NCBI RefSeq assembly: GCF_037975245.1
Contig: NC_092567.1
Location: 4,162,214 to 4,226,213 of the forward strand
Length of the DNA stretch: 64,000 nt
Direction: 5' to 3'
DNA from: Apostichopus japonicus
Lineage: Eukaryota > Echinodermata > Holothuroidea > Aspidochirotida > Stichopodidae
A model generated the notes under the pieces. It was not told the DNA's origin and ran no database searches. It saw only the letters and a program-made list of their open reading frames with translations. Below are positions 35,600 through 49,269 of this stretch, piece after piece. Position numbers and translations under genes: made by a program. The stretch's first letter is position 1. Each line of letters starts with the position of its first letter.

Positions 35600-38500
35600 A
35601 TGTCTGAATCAGTTCGTTGCAACCGTTCAAAATATCCCGAATATTTTCGTAAGTATATGTAGATATCTTTGGAATTGGTTTAGACATATTTAGCACACTA
35701 GTTTGTTAGATTGTATGATCTACTATATCCATGTTTGATCGAAGTTTTCTCTGAAGGCATTTATCGATAACATAGCACAATGCACGTAACAGTTTTGTAC
35801 AGGGTGCATCACACATGCGCTGTAGGCCTATATGTATTAAAATTATGTACACAGTGCATTGACGGTAGTATACCATACTGCACACTATACAGTATGGACA
35901 TTTGAGAACTGTGTTGTGATGCAAAAACAATTCAGTTTTTACCCCCCACTCCCATCCCCTTCTGGAACCACTTCTTATAATTGGTCAGAGCTTTTCTCGA
36001 GATGACAGGATTTCTTATTAGTAGCTTTAACTCAATACAAAGGACCAACTTCCTCTCCACCAAAATCAATTCTTCCAAGGATACCAGTCATTGATGACGG
36101 TTACCCAGCATTCTTCACCCCTCACTTGAGCTTCGGCCTATCCTGTTTAGTCCTATATGTACTGTGTATATCCAATAGTTTCCTCTATAAATGATCTAAC
36201 CCAATGGAGAAACATATGATTTAACAGAAAAGTTGTGTAAATTAAGCATTGATTATTCGCAAGCCATTTACCAAATTTTAGACAGGAAAATTGCAGACTT
36301 ACTGTAGTCCTAATAGTCAAGCAATACACTCACGTATTGTATCAATTCAAACTACTGCTGCTGTCATGTTTGCGTATATTCATTTAAGACTTGTGATTTT
36401 AGTGTATCCATTCCACGAATCGAATTCCGATTTCAATAGCACGGCTCACGAATCTTACAATGTAGCGTTTGTATCATAAGTTAGGTCAACAAGTGATCCA
36501 AGCATTGAAGGTAAAGTTAGGACGTTTAGAAGGCAACCCCGTAACTAAACTTAACTAAGTGTTACAGGACAATCACCATCAAAATTGTATCTGTTCAGCT
36601 TAAGCACCATGTTTCAGTGACGTCAATGAACTCATTCATGTTTTGACATTTAAGACCCATGGACAGCGGGTGATTCCTGGAATTACTCGTCATGATAAAA
36701 CACACTTTTCTCGTCAGAGACTTCGGTCAAAAAGTTTAGTAGATTTCAAAATACAAATCACGTTATCGTAGCGTGCGTGTAGGAATGCTATGACAATATA
36801 CAATATTCGCCGCATGTAATATCATATATTTACGACACTGGTGACAAATCTACAGTGGTTCTGAAGGGACAGGCGAGTTCTTCAAAACACTTAAAAGTTG
36901 TATATTTTTGTTGAGCTGACGAGTTACGCTAAAGTTACCGCTGGACGAAAATGACAGGGGCGTTTCCAGGATTTTCCAGTAGGGGGGGGGGGGCGTCAGG
37001 CAGGAATGATCGCCGTCCTGGGGGATGGGTCTAAGGGGAGGGGTGGACAATTTTTGCTTTCGAAGAAGGGCTGAAATGCAAAATGGTGCCATATGCATGG
37101 GCGGCGATCCGTACTTCCGAGTGGGAGGGGGGGGGGGGATATGACCTTGTTGACTATCTAAGCGTAGCGCCACCATGGGTTGGCGCGAAGCGTACAAGAA
37201 AATTTTGGGATTAACAAACCCTCTAGATGGCCGGAAACGGCACTTCCCGAGGTTTCCAAGCGGCATATACCCAACTTTAAAATAGGGATGTCATGTCCGA
37301 AATATCTCATAATCAGGATCCAAAATACCTTTTTTTTAATTTCGGGTGTTATTTTGGGAAAATTGCCCCTGTCAATCTTGTTTCAGGCGCAACGTTAGAA
37401 TGTTCGAGAGCTCTTTTATATTATTCGATGAAGAAAATGTCCTCATGCAGGCTATTATAGGCCTATACACATGCAATACACAATTACACATAGTTACATT
37501 CCTAGGTACCGATTGCTAGGGCATCCAGGTGAAACGTGTATTAACCTGGTAACATGAGATTCTCAGCTGTTCGAGGGAACATGTACGTGTGTAGGCCTAC
37601 TATAGGGCCTATATGAATACTATGAGGGTGCATATATGTACTATATCAATACCGTGGGCGCAATAATACATTTTGTTGTTATAGGGCCAATGAAGCCTAC
37701 AGTCAACTATTCTTGCTTTATAAAGACGCTTTATTTGAAAAGATCGCACTGCGTTTATGGTAGGCGAGAAATGAAGCTAAAAAAGAGCCGTACATTAACG
37801 ATGATGCATAAATGTAGGCATGAAAATATTCTTATCCCTTGCATTTGGTGGGGGGGGGGGGATATGGTGTATTACATCCCCTCTACCCATTTTCATGGGG
37901 GATATATCCCCCCTTCCCCCCCCCAGGATCGCCGCCCATGGCCATATGTGATCCATTTTTCGACCTTAATAATAAGCAACATTTCCAGTAAATATGGACA
38001 CAAAATGCACAATTTAGTATGGCTGCATGTCACTTAGTGTTTATAGTGATAATACAAACACAATTACCATCTATGTTTCTAAAACTATTATGCCGCCGAA
38101 CTTCGCCAGAACCTTTTTTTGGCAAACAAAAAATAAACATACGGGAGGGGGCTTGAGCGATCACCGACATCTCACTTAAAGTTCGTCATCAATTTTTTTA
38201 TTTTTTTTTGCTAAACTTTTTTTTTGGTGACGGCCAATAGGGGGGCGCGCGCCTGTTGCGCCCCCCCCCCCTGGATACGCCCCTGAATGATAACACAAAT
38301 CGAGTTTGGTGTGTTTCACGTAACTTGGCAACAAGTCAAAGATATGATTTTGATCGAGTTGTCAAGTATACGCTCTATTCATATCTTGGCCAAATTTATC
38401 AAGTTGAGTATGTGCATTGTCAACTCGATTAACATCATTTGACGTGACTACAACTCGTCGGTTCCTTCAGTAAGTAAAGCGTAATTATTCCCTGCTGTGC

Positions 38501-39775
38501 AGCGTCGATAGAGATAAAGGAAGATTTCTAACAGCATATATATGTGTAACTACTCTCGATATGTTATGTTCAAATGTTCATTGGCCTTCAGGACTTTGGA
38601 GTACTACACTTGTAAGCAATGGCGGAAGAAGGCGGAGTCGGGGAAGGGAGGGGGGGGGGGTTAGGAGGAGCAAACTGTTGGATAGTGGGAGGTGTTATAT
38701 TGACCTGAGTGCAACACATTTACTCCAAAAAAAAATCACAATTATAATAATGAAAAGAGAAGGGTCTCTTCCTTATTACAAAGATAAACTTTCAGCTGTA
38801 AGGTACTGTTATCTGTGACGTCCACCTATCCTTACAATGTAGACCCGGTGGTTTTGATATTGTTTTTGATATGTTTACCAAATGGGAATGAGGGCGGTAT
38901 TGAAGAAATTAGACTGCACAGTCTCCGGATGTGTGACGTTATTAATTCGCAGATGACATTGCAAGGGTCGTACCTGTACCTCGTTAGATTTGACAGAGGG
39001 ATTCAACTGGTAAGGCGTAAGGTTGGCATGTAATATAATTGTTTAGTAGTCGAATGAGAACCTTATTTATAATACATACACAAATACGTGTGTTCTTCAT
39101 ACGTCTGCTGCTGTTCCAGCAGTTATTTATACAACATTTAACCACTTGTTAATTACATAAAATTATGAACATTTACTAATTTCATATTACCAAGCGGAAT
39201 TTTAAAGTTCCTTTGATAATTTTATTTTACCCTGTGGGTTGAGTTTGATAAAAAAAAATACAAATGATACAGACTCTACGATGTTGGGTAAAAGCAACCT
39301 TTTGAAAAATAACGATTTGCCGTTGCTGGCCAAAGGGTTTGTACAAAGAAGACTTCGGCTTTGAGTACAACGTTTCCGTATGTTGCCTTGTTGGACGAAT
39401 CCGACCGTACTCTATTACCCTTCCAACCAGAATTAATGATCAAAGCTATAGTCTCATTGTTTCTTTAAAATACCAAATGATTAACTTGGCAACAAAGTGT
39501 TATCTGGTAACTTATGTACGGAGTCAGTGATCGTCTACCGATTTGTTGTATTATTCAGGAAACAAAGGAACATAATACACGTGTCATGTGGTTGGGGGGG
39601 GGGGGAGCATGATCGAGTCGTGATCCTGCTTGTTAGCAGAATCATTCCGGATATAAATAGACCTAAACAGTATATAATCAATGCAGTAAACGTAAGAAAA
39701 CACAAGCAAATTATTTTCAGAATGGAAGCTTTTCCGAAAAAGTCAAAACTAAGAGAAAAGGAGCTGACTTTACTG
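35600..39775 (+). CDS. Candidate three-exon host gene, product unknown
   Basis: Exon 1 is 35600-35648: an ATG with A at -3, reading MSESVRCNRSKYPEYF, ending at a perfect donor GTAAGTAT with one base carried over. A later exon, 38843-39009, begins after CTTACAATGTAG needing two bases, is open through PVVLILFLICLPNG, RLHSLRMCDVINSQMTLQGS and YLYLVRFDRGIQL, and ends at donor GTAAGG in phase 0. A third, 39721-39775, starts after ATTATTTTCAG, reads NGSFSEKVKTKRKGADFT and ends at GTAAGC in phase 1. All phases agree, which chance would do about one time in nine. Residues 18-28 are hydrophobic, so a signal anchor is possible. Intron 1 would hold the nested elements at 36955-38285. No family was recognised; the 3' end was not found. 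Confidence 0.35.
36955..38285. mobile_element. GC-ended DNA transposon containing a nested hAT element
   Basis: Left end CAGGGGCGTTTCCAGG and right end CCTGGATACGCCCCTG are inverted with one mismatch. AATGA occurs directly outside both ends, but an 8-bp duplication was not found, so the superfamily is left open. A second element is nested at 37096-37940. Poly(G) and poly(C) tracts border both termini. No transposase frame is visible. Confidence 0.65.
37096..37940. mobile_element. Nested hAT-type element (845 bp)
   Basis: Terminal repeats CATGGGCGGCGATCC and GGATCGCCGCCCATG are perfect inverted 15-mers flanked by an 8-bp target duplication, GCCATATG, at 37088-37095 and 37941-37948. The shared 40-bp module is at 37153-37192, 57 bp from the left end. 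It is followed by CGGAAACGGCACTTCCCGAG, a segment also seen near 4010, 43510 and 63690. No coding capacity. Confidence 0.9.
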
Positions 39776-39984
39776 GTAAGCTGCACGGACCCTGCCAATG
39801 CCACCATCTCGGGAGAAATAAAGATACTAGACAAATACAATAGACTACATAAGAAGACATAGTTTAGTAAATTTATTGATGCAAGTTGACGCAAGCACGT
39901 TAACTTTACACATTTAACAAACCAGCAACACAATTTCCTTGCTCTTAATAATAGTCATTACTGTTACGATATTTTTTCACTTGA

Positions 39985-40130
39985 GGGTATTTCATATTTT
40001 GAAATCACATTTCACAAAATACTTAGGATTAATTATTGATGAAAATGTATCATGGAAGCAACATATTAATGATCTATGTCATCGTTGCCGATATGTGTTA
40101 TTTACCTTAAAGGGAAATTTGCGATTGGTC
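39985..40130 (+). pseudogene. LINE reverse-transcriptase fragment
   Basis: The frame contains FTKYLGLIIDENVSWKQHIN followed by DLCHRCRY. KYLGVIID..L.W..HI..I is the conserved block after the palm domain of reverse transcriptase in many non-LTR retrotransposons. The rest of the ORF is absent. It lies about 210 bp beyond the last candidate host exon and is probably an isolated scrap. Confidence 0.6.
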
Positions 40131-40199
40131 GAAGTCGGGCAAAGGTCAATGCTGCCCTCGCCCAATGGTGTTTAGGTGGTTAGGGTGTGACCTTTTATA

Positions 40200-43100
40200 C
40201 CCGCCTCCTTGCTTCGCATACTTACGTAATCGATGAATACTTACGTATTATGTGAGTGTTACGTAGTTACATGCTTCATTCCTCTCATGGTGCAGGGTGG
40301 CGTCGCATGTGCTCTCATAGTGAAATCCTAAGTAATATGTTTTCTATATATGTTTTATAAAGGCATTAAAGGGGTAGATATCCTAATTGTATACTTCTTT
40401 AATATCGTATTCTTGAGATTTGCTTTTAATGTGATTTTGCTATATGCTTTGTACCATCTTTGTTGCCTTTTCGTGTATTTATTGCGTTGCTTATTTGTAA
40501 GAGTATCTCGGGTTAAAGTATCATCTTCGTGGAGTATCTCTCGAGAGGTTATTATTTTTATTGGTATTCTATGATTCTCCAGAAAGCCACCGTAAACCCC
40601 CAATAGCTGCAGTAAACCCCTGAATGCCTCTGTATGTCGCAGTTTGTCGTGCGGCTAGTTTTGCCCGTCAGCGATGGTAAGTTGAGCGTTATTATTATTA
40701 AGGAGGTAATTGTTGTTAATCTTACTCTATGCTTTGAGTTTCATGGTACCAAATGTTATTTGCTATACCTCTTCCCTTTGTGCATTATTTATAAGAGGAA
40801 ACCTTATTCTGTATTATGTTATTATTGATTTGTACAAATTCATGTGTTTGGTTTACCAATGTTTGTATATTAATGTTTAGATATTTTTACTTTATGGTTT
40901 TCACCGTGGTCCTGTTGAACCACGTGTGCAAACTAAACGGGTAAAACACCTCCGACTACGTTGTTCAGCAATCACTGAGCGTTGTCTCGGTGACAATCTA
41001 TGTATACGTTTTATTAAGTACATTGGTACTGTCTTGTATATGAGAAACACTATGCCAAATGAAATAGCAATTTAAATTCACTCTCCTTGTATCTATTCTT
41101 AACAATTGTAGTTTGTGGTACGGCCTGTAGGGTCTTATACTACGTTCTGAAATCCTCTAGAAAATTTGCGGAATAGATTGATCAAATTATTTATACTGAA
41201 ACCTACCCCCCCCCCCCCCACCCGCATCCCACGCCTATATAAAATGTATCAATCGGGCGGTACCATCCTCCGTTAAAGCAAAACAAATGTAACATGTCAC
41301 AACAATTACATCAGGAATTTATACATTAGACAAGATTATAGCTCGTAGCGGACATATGATTATGGTCACACACATCTCTTAGTGAGACCGAGGTATATAC
41401 TATAATGTGTAATATACATGACTTGGTCAGAACCTGACACCAGCGAAGTAAATAACATACTATACTAACTGAATGGGCAATTGCTCTCCCAGTAAATCCT
41501 TGTGCCCGCCCTATTAAATATGTTGCTCACAATCTTCATTTTCGTACCAGAGATATGCATAAGAACAACCAAACCATCAGGAGCCTATATCAAGTAGATG
41601 AAATACTCATAGCCTCTATATCAATGTATACCTCTTTTTTTACATATTTCATATAATCGGTTAACACATTTTTCGCATACTAAGTCGAAATGTCAACAGT
41701 TTATCAATGTGGTCCTTTCTTTACCCCCTTATTACATAACACCAATCTAATCAAGAAACGTTGATATTCTGAGATAACATAGTTGAACTGATGAGGTATT
41801 AAGGCGATATCATAAGGAATAAGCCGAATTATTAAATAAAAAAAACCAATATGTTAAGATAATAAGTCGAAATACTATTTTAAACTTTGCCATCTTAAAG
41901 TCGAAAGTTAGAGAAAATAGGCTAAAGTTTTAAATATAGTAGTGAAAGTTTGAGATTAAAAAAAATGCAAATTGGATATTAAAAGTGAAAAGATGGACCT
42001 GTTATTTCGTAATTTCCACTTCTTTAGTACCACAATCCTAATATTTTTAAAAGAGTTTAAGACAATTTCCAGGAAAGATATAATTTTTTTATGAAATTAT
42101 ATTCAATTTGGAACAGTTGTTGAAATTTCCAGGTAAGCAGCGAATTAGAAAATGACATTTAGTGTGAGCATTGGCAAATTATAAATATAGTGTCATAAGT
42201 AATGATTCAAGACATTACGTAACAGATACGTTATATAAAAGTTAAGGCCATTATGTAAAAATATGGTAAGGAAATAAAGCACAATACAAGTAATATAGGC
42301 TTTCCTAATCATCGAGTGTACGTGATATATTATATACAGATTAAAAACAAATTGACATTATTGTATATTAGTTTCAATTGTTATATTTTATTGATTGTGA
42401 TTTTAACCAATTGACGTCCATGAGAATTATGGTCATACATACTGATGACGTAGTGATTGATGAATGACGTCATTGGAAGTTTCATTGTTTCTTGACAATG
42501 TGAAGTTATCAGAGCAAACGAATTCATAATTTGTAATACTTTAAATATTGTTTACACTTGTTGGAGTTCTTCTTATATTTTCCTTTTCTGTCTTTTGTTG
42601 TGATATTTCATTTAAAGTCTGTATAAATAAATTTGATAATTTTCAACACTATTTGAATAAGTTTCAATTAATGCGTGACAAATATGTACTAAATTTTGTC
42701 AAAGGTGTCATAAAATGTTGTCATAATTTAAAAAAAAAAGTGTTTTCGAACAGTGTCAGCAACTGAATTTCTTCTAGGGCCTACGAGAAATCGGGCTTCT
42801 GTTGACTGCTTGGTCAATGGTTGTTAATTGTTGATATTCAGTCAATCGAAACAGTTAAATAATTACTGGTTGATAACTAATGAACCAAATGTGCCATCAA
42901 CGCTGCCATCGTTGAACAATATTATATGTACGTAGTCCCAGAGTAAGGGCAACCCGTTACCTTGCCAAAGTCAGTCAATTTTCCATGATAAAATGGCAAA
43001 TTTTTTAATTGTTTTCTAAGCCTGTAACAAAGTTCGGAAAGTTAAGATAAATGTAGTGAACAGAGATTATGGGACTCCATGTGAACTTCTTCTTAAGTAA

Positions 43101-43260
43101 TGCAATCAGTTCGCTAAAAGGTCCACTAGGATACAGTTTCCTCATGATCTGATAGGTAGTTTTGAAAAAATGAATAATAATAATCATTTCAAATACAGTC
43201 ACAATTAACCTGGAAAATAATCACTTCGTTATCGCACGTTTTACCTTAGGTTTCGCTACT
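40200..43260. other. Noncoding, no recognisable gene
   Basis: AT-rich DNA with a C tract at about 41205-41220 followed by CCCACGCCTATATA, possibly a GC-ended element terminus without a partner. A degenerate AAGTCGAAAGTT-like repetition occurs near 41860-41970. No exon is supported. Confidence 0.4.
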
Positions 43261-43269
43261 TTCGCTTTT

Positions 43270-43656
43270 TCTGCCCATGTTTTCAAACGGCATCGCTTTT
43301 TCTTTACCCAGTCACCACTTCTCACGGGCATGGGAGGCGATCATGGATCAGCCAACACAAAAATGTCTTAAATTTTGGGCGCTTCTGGGAGACGAGGTTG
43401 GTAAACTGAGGAATAAATGGCGATCACTTCCTTCGAGAATATTTCCCAAAATAAAAAATTGCCATTAATTTTGATCAATTTTAGGGGTGTTGCTTACTGC
43501 CATAAAGCACGGGAAGTGCCGTTTCCTGCAATCTGAGGGGTCTGCCAGACGAAAAATTTTCTTGTACGCTGCGCGCCAACCCGTGGTAGCGCTCCGCTTA
43601 GATAGTCATCACCTTCTCACGGGCCCCCCTAAATTTATTTTCGCACGACGCCCCTG
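43270..43656 (-). mobile_element. Truncated or degenerate GC-ended element with the shared module
   Basis: The right terminus ends ACGCCCCTG (43648-43656), the inverse of a CAGGGGCGT end. The shared 40-bp module lies at 43567-43606, 50 bp inside that end, next to GGGAAGTGCCGTTTCCTGCA. The left terminus was not identified; GGCATGGGAGGCGATCATGG near 43325 may be a decayed end. Confidence 0.55.
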
Positions 43657-43679
43657 GTCTCCGTACTAGATTGTATAAT

Positions 43680-46600
43680 CCAGTCACTTTTATTGATGAC
43701 GTCAGCTGTTTAAACTGGCATTTCTCAAAACTAAATATATAAAATATTAAAATAAAACCTATACTGACAACAGTGGTATTTTTGTGGTTTACAACATGTA
43801 CAGTTTAGATAGAAAAATATATAATTGAAACAGCGACCACTATTAATAATATCCCACACTTTAGGCGGAAAAAGACACAGGTAACATACATATTTATAGC
43901 GTTAACAATTATACGCTAACAGTGGCATGACCTATATGGATAGGGGGAGGGTGCCTTTGACTTAACGGTAAAAAAGTTCTCAAAGTTGTAACTATGGAAA
44001 GAAGGACGGTTCTTATGGAGCACTTCTGTCTGCGATGCCTATGCGCACCATTGCACCCCCTCCTTCACCCCACTAGCTTTGTTATAGCAGAACAAAAAGA
44101 AATGGCAAAGAAACACAAAGAGCAGATTTCACAGATCAAGTTTGATCGGATTCGTTTCCATTCGATGAACGTTTATAATTACAAAATTAGTTCAGACATT
44201 TGTGTCCAGTGCTGACGTCATTAATTTAAACCCAGTTCGGAGAAGATGAACTTATTTTGATAGTTAAACCTTTCTTGGGTCAAATTTTATAAAAGGAAGA
44301 GGAATGTTTATCAATATAACCGAAATAGTTGTTATATGATCAGATTGTATCATGTATCATACGAGCTATGCTTTTAATGGTTATCAATATTCATATAGAT
44401 TCTCTATTCACCGTCATGTTACTTTGAATCTGATAACTGAACGAACTGAGTATATGACGGACAATATAACTTGATGCTTAATTAAGCCTGGGTGATCTTA
44501 CCTTATCAGAGTTTTGTTAGATAAGCCAGTGATAATAAATGGCTTTACGATATAATATGATAGCAAATATTAAAGATCAATTATGCATTATTGTGCAAAC
44601 TCTTACACTCTTTGTCTAATTTTATCTTTCTGGAGTGATTTAAGTAGATTGCAGTATATTATATGTTAGGTTATGTAGGTACGTTGTTGTACTTTTGAAG
44701 GTGGAAATTCAACACAAACTGCGGCATTTAGGCAGAATCGTTACTAACTGATAACGTGTATTTAACAATTTAATGTCTAAGGCTCCGTAAGTTAAGAATG
44801 TACATTGAAATATATATAATTTAAATGATGTTCTTTCAACAATCATATTTAATATTAAATATCCAAAGATAAACATCATACGTACGAACTTCATCCAGGA
44901 AATAAGAATTCGGAAGCGAAGACTCTAAAGTATGCAGATAATATGACGTCAAACTGATATCATTGATAGCTATACTATCCTCTTCCACCAGCAGTCACGT
45001 TCTCAACCCTAAAGTTCTGCATCTCTATTGAGTCGTGGTGATGAGCTTGCAATAGCCGTCATTTTATTGAGTTACGTAAAAGAAATAGAACCGAAGGTAC
45101 CAGCAAAGATAATTCGATCGAACTTTTCGTAGATTTACAACGCTGTGAAACTACAGCCGACATACTTTGCTTGATGCAGCATGAGCCTAATTTCTAATAA
45201 TATTATGATTAAAAAGGAAAATTAAAATAAACGTTTCAGGAAGTAATCATTTTATCATCATAATGGAAATAACTTTAGACATTTTACCACTGTCAACTAA
45301 ATTCAGTGCCGTGGATAAAAAACCTATGTATGTTTATGTTGGAATACGGTAACTTAATGACGCTTAGATCTGTATGTTCTGTGATTGATAACACTGATGG
45401 AACACTACTGATGGGGATCTCTCTGATATTAATTTGCGGCTTAGTTTGATACTTCAACAACATCATATAGTCAATGGTTCGATCATATTACACCAGAATG
45501 TCACATTTTTAAGAAGCATTATGAGTAAAGAAGGGGAAATGTCTTTAAATTGGCGCATGCGCTATAATTGCTTTTTAATCCCTGTAAAGATATTTTAATA
45601 TTTCATACATTTTATAATGATGGTACTAAAGAATATAAACATGGGCTTTTCCATTTTCACAATGACAGCAATTAATATTCAAATGGTGGCAAAATCAATT
45701 CTGGTAATTAAAAATCGTTTTGAAGGTTGGTCAAGAATTTTTCGTAGAGAAAAAGCAGTAAATGGTTGGTATAGACTACATTGGTGTTTTAAACATTTCG
45801 AATAAACTGAACATCACGAATATAATTGTACTTGCCTGGACATTATGTTTTCACGGAGACAGTTTGTTATTACCATAGTAAAGAAATGATTTAGACCGAG
45901 CTTTTGACGGAAGGTTCTTAACGGCATTGAATTACGCAAAACAGTGAAAGGCGATTAATTGATGCATTAGCGTGACAAAGTTCGTTTGATAATTAGTTTA
46001 ATTCGTATGTAATATCAAGTTAGGTTTTTCTATAATTTAGTTTCCAAGAAACGATTTTCTTACCCTGGAAATGAAGACTAATTTACTTTAATTACGCAAA
46101 GGAATCAGTCACAGGTCAATGTGTATTTGTTTTGGTTTCTGTGTAATCAGCACAAATGACAGACAATGACTGCACTAACTAATTCAGCCTCTATCAAGAA
46201 AGTGAAGGACTATTGTCTTACATAATTCACTTTATTATAATTGTTCACTTTGGGCTTGGGTCGTGATTGATCATCGGAGGATGTTCAAAACATCATTTGT
46301 TACCGTAACAAAATTTAGATTGTTACTTGTTAAGCCGATATTTTAATTTAAATGTTTATCAAAAATAATTATAATGAAGGTCATTAAAAGTTGCTTCTTT
46401 TAAAAAAAAAAATAATGGGCTATAAGTTATTTATTCTGAATAGTGTTTCTGGATGTTGATGTGACAATAACCTATGTCTTGGAGAAGTTAACTCTTGTTA
46501 GTTTTTAAACTAATACCGTCTATTCCAGATTATCAATATTAGCAAAGATTTTCATTGGAATGTGTACTCACATGGGATGACGAGTGGTCAACGGGACAAT

Positions 46601-48520
46601 ACTTTGACATCCAATATCTGTTAATCTCCAAATACTTTTTGGAAGTCAGGAAGGTATAAAACCAAAGCAGTCCTCTCGAAAAATTAAATCCTACTTCATT
46701 AGGAATCATTTTCTCAGCCCTCAAAAAGATGTATATGTCTCTGAACACTATTGATCCCGAATTCATAGTACATCACTTTGGATTACGAAATTCTTGCGAA
46801 ATATTCACAAGGTAAAATCCTGGGATATTGATCCAACGAGAATAATTTGCACAAAAATGTCCATGGATGAGAGCACGATGAGAAGGTTGCAGTGTCTTTT
46901 AAACGATGCCTTTGAAGTAAATATTATTTAACTAAATGGTTACACTATCACCAGCAGTCTCCGTACGTTCAATTGCTATTGTTGGATTTTATGCACGAGC
47001 AACGAGCCTATTCAACTATCTTAATACTATACTGTATGACTAAAAGAACATCTGTCCCTTGAATGTTTCACAAAGATAAGCCACCTGCGGTTTTCTTCTC
47101 ATTCAGAATGGGATTTTACTCGTATTGTTATGCTAATCTTACAGGATGTTTCCTCGCATGTCGAAATTATTCCTGAATCACGTGTATGGCAAAGCAAAAT
47201 ACCCACTAATGATATATTCCAGTTTTATTCTGGGAAAAATTGGCTCAATGGAGATCTTGTTTTGAACCGATACTCCAGGTTTTACAACTGGAAATGAAAG
47301 CTTATAGGCAATTAAATTGGATCATTGGTTAAAAATTAGACCGATTGTCTGGTTAATATTCGAAGTTTATCATTGTTAAGCAAGGTTCTTCGACCGACAA
47401 TGCAGGCTTATCGAATGCTCGAATTTGGACTAATTAACCGGAATAATCGTTTGTATCCATACTTGCCAAATGACCACAACGAGCAATATTTCGATAGTCA
47501 TCCTGTTCAAATTAAAAACAAGTTTGGCCTTTAACTTCCATCATAAACATATCGTTCAAATGTATGGTTTAGCTATAACTAAATTCAGCCTGTAAATGTA
47601 TAGTTGTATTCAAAACGTTTAACGAAATTAAATTGGTTTTAATCTCTCAAAACTCCCCGCTCCAACCTCCGAGGAATGGAAATAGCTTTAACGGTAGAAA
47701 GCTGTACATTACTCTGATTCCACCTTTGTTTCTCTTGATGTTTAATTTGTATATCATGATGTTCTTTAAATATTCATTCTTGTGAACATCAACAACAATT
47801 GAACGTCAGGGCGGCCCTTCCAATCTCAAATAAACATGGATGATCTAAATAATCCTACAACCTCACTCTGACTATCCTGACCGTAATCAACATTCTTCAT
47901 CTTACGGTAACTTTGTTATAATCAAAAGATAGTTGGGTCCTTCTCCCGTGTGATTCAAACTTTATTCTTTTAGAGGGCGCTCGTATCATTTATTCACAGA
48001 GATATGAGAAGTGTGCGGCGATAAATGCTGATATTTTTAAGGTCAGTGCAGAGAAATGGTTTCATTTTGAATGCATTATATTTTAAGTGCATTTTTTTTT
48101 ATTGAATGCTAGTCTGTTACGTTGTAGTTTTTCGTATTAGTCTAGGTAGATTATTATTTGTATATTTAAAACAAATAATTCGGTAGATTTTGATAAATCT
48201 GTTATTCGCTTCAGAACTACCGTAGCAAAGTTGTTCGTTAAAATTGTTATGCTTAATTCAAACAAACAGTAAATTAAAGTTTGGATGTTTCCGGTTCATC
48301 TTTAGTTCTTCAAAGGATTTAATCTAGAAAAAATAGCTGGGTGATGACGGGTTACAAGCTTTATGTACTTTATTAATTGCTCTCATTATCCGACTTAAAA
48401 CAAGATACCTTAATTTGATTAACTGCATTCTAATTTTGAATACTCTGAAGATTTTGGTAACATTCTTGGTAAGTCGTAATACGGCTGCTTTATGGTTTAT
48501 AAAGAGAGAAATACTTTCTT
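43680..48520. other. Noncoding, no recognisable gene
   Basis: About 5 kb of AT-rich sequence. Open frames are short and lack domains. No tandem repeats or paired element ends were found by eye. Confidence 0.4.
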
Positions 48521-48530
48521 TTCATCACAG

Positions 48531-48556
48531 ATGTGTAACGTAACGTTTGCTTCAGA
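48531..48556 (+). other. Possible 26-nt microexon
   Basis: A strong acceptor (TACTTTCTTTTCATCACAG) is followed 26 bases later by a strong donor (AGA then GTAAGTTC). The bases between can encode MCNVTFAS plus two bases. With no neighbouring exons recognised it may be coincidence. Confidence 0.2.
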
Positions 48557-49269
48557 GTAAGTTCAGGTAAATTAAGATATCATTACACGATGTAATATTA
48601 CATGCCTGCGAGATAGAATGCTTGTAAATGAAGCAGTAAAAACTTACACTAAATTTGTGTCAGATAACACAAATGTGTTTTATCCTGTATTATTAGTTCA
48701 AACATTTTTTTTTTCAGCAGGTGCACGGCCGCAGCCACATGGTTAGATAGGTTGATTATATTATCATAGTAGTTAAAATTCATGGCTTGCCTAGGGAGAC
48801 GAAATAAAATGTTACAAATAAGCACAAAAGTACAATTTAAAGCGTCGTTAAATGTTAAATTATTTTCACCCATAACCTAACCCAACATGATCATGTTTTA
48901 ACATCGTTCCGGTCACAGCAGCCTTTCACACCCATGCCGATCCTGTCTCACCCTCGTAATGGATCAACTAACTTTTTGCGTTAGAATTTCTTCTTGCTAA
49001 ACAATTTTTCCCGCCAACTCCCAAAAGAGGGGTAAAAATATACTTCACATACGTCAACATTGTTTTATTTTTGTTCATAGTAAGATATTGAAGCGAATGT
49101 AGCCCAGTACTGCAGATACATAATGGAACTTAACCACAGCAATATACCCCCCCCCATTCCCCTTCCCTCCACTTTCATCTTCCCGTGCATTGTATGTGGT
49201 GCTGCATATCTTACATACCAACAGTTGATGATGACGTCATATATGCTAATGATTCAAAATCCCCAACCC

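Noticed and set aside
36850-37266. A 138-codon Pro-rich minus-strand frame
   Set aside because: It runs across the ends of two nested transposons and their G/C tracts.
36955-38285. An 8-bp target duplication for the outer GC-ended element
   Set aside because: Only AATGA matches outside both ends; GAAAATGA and AATGATAA do not agree over eight bases.
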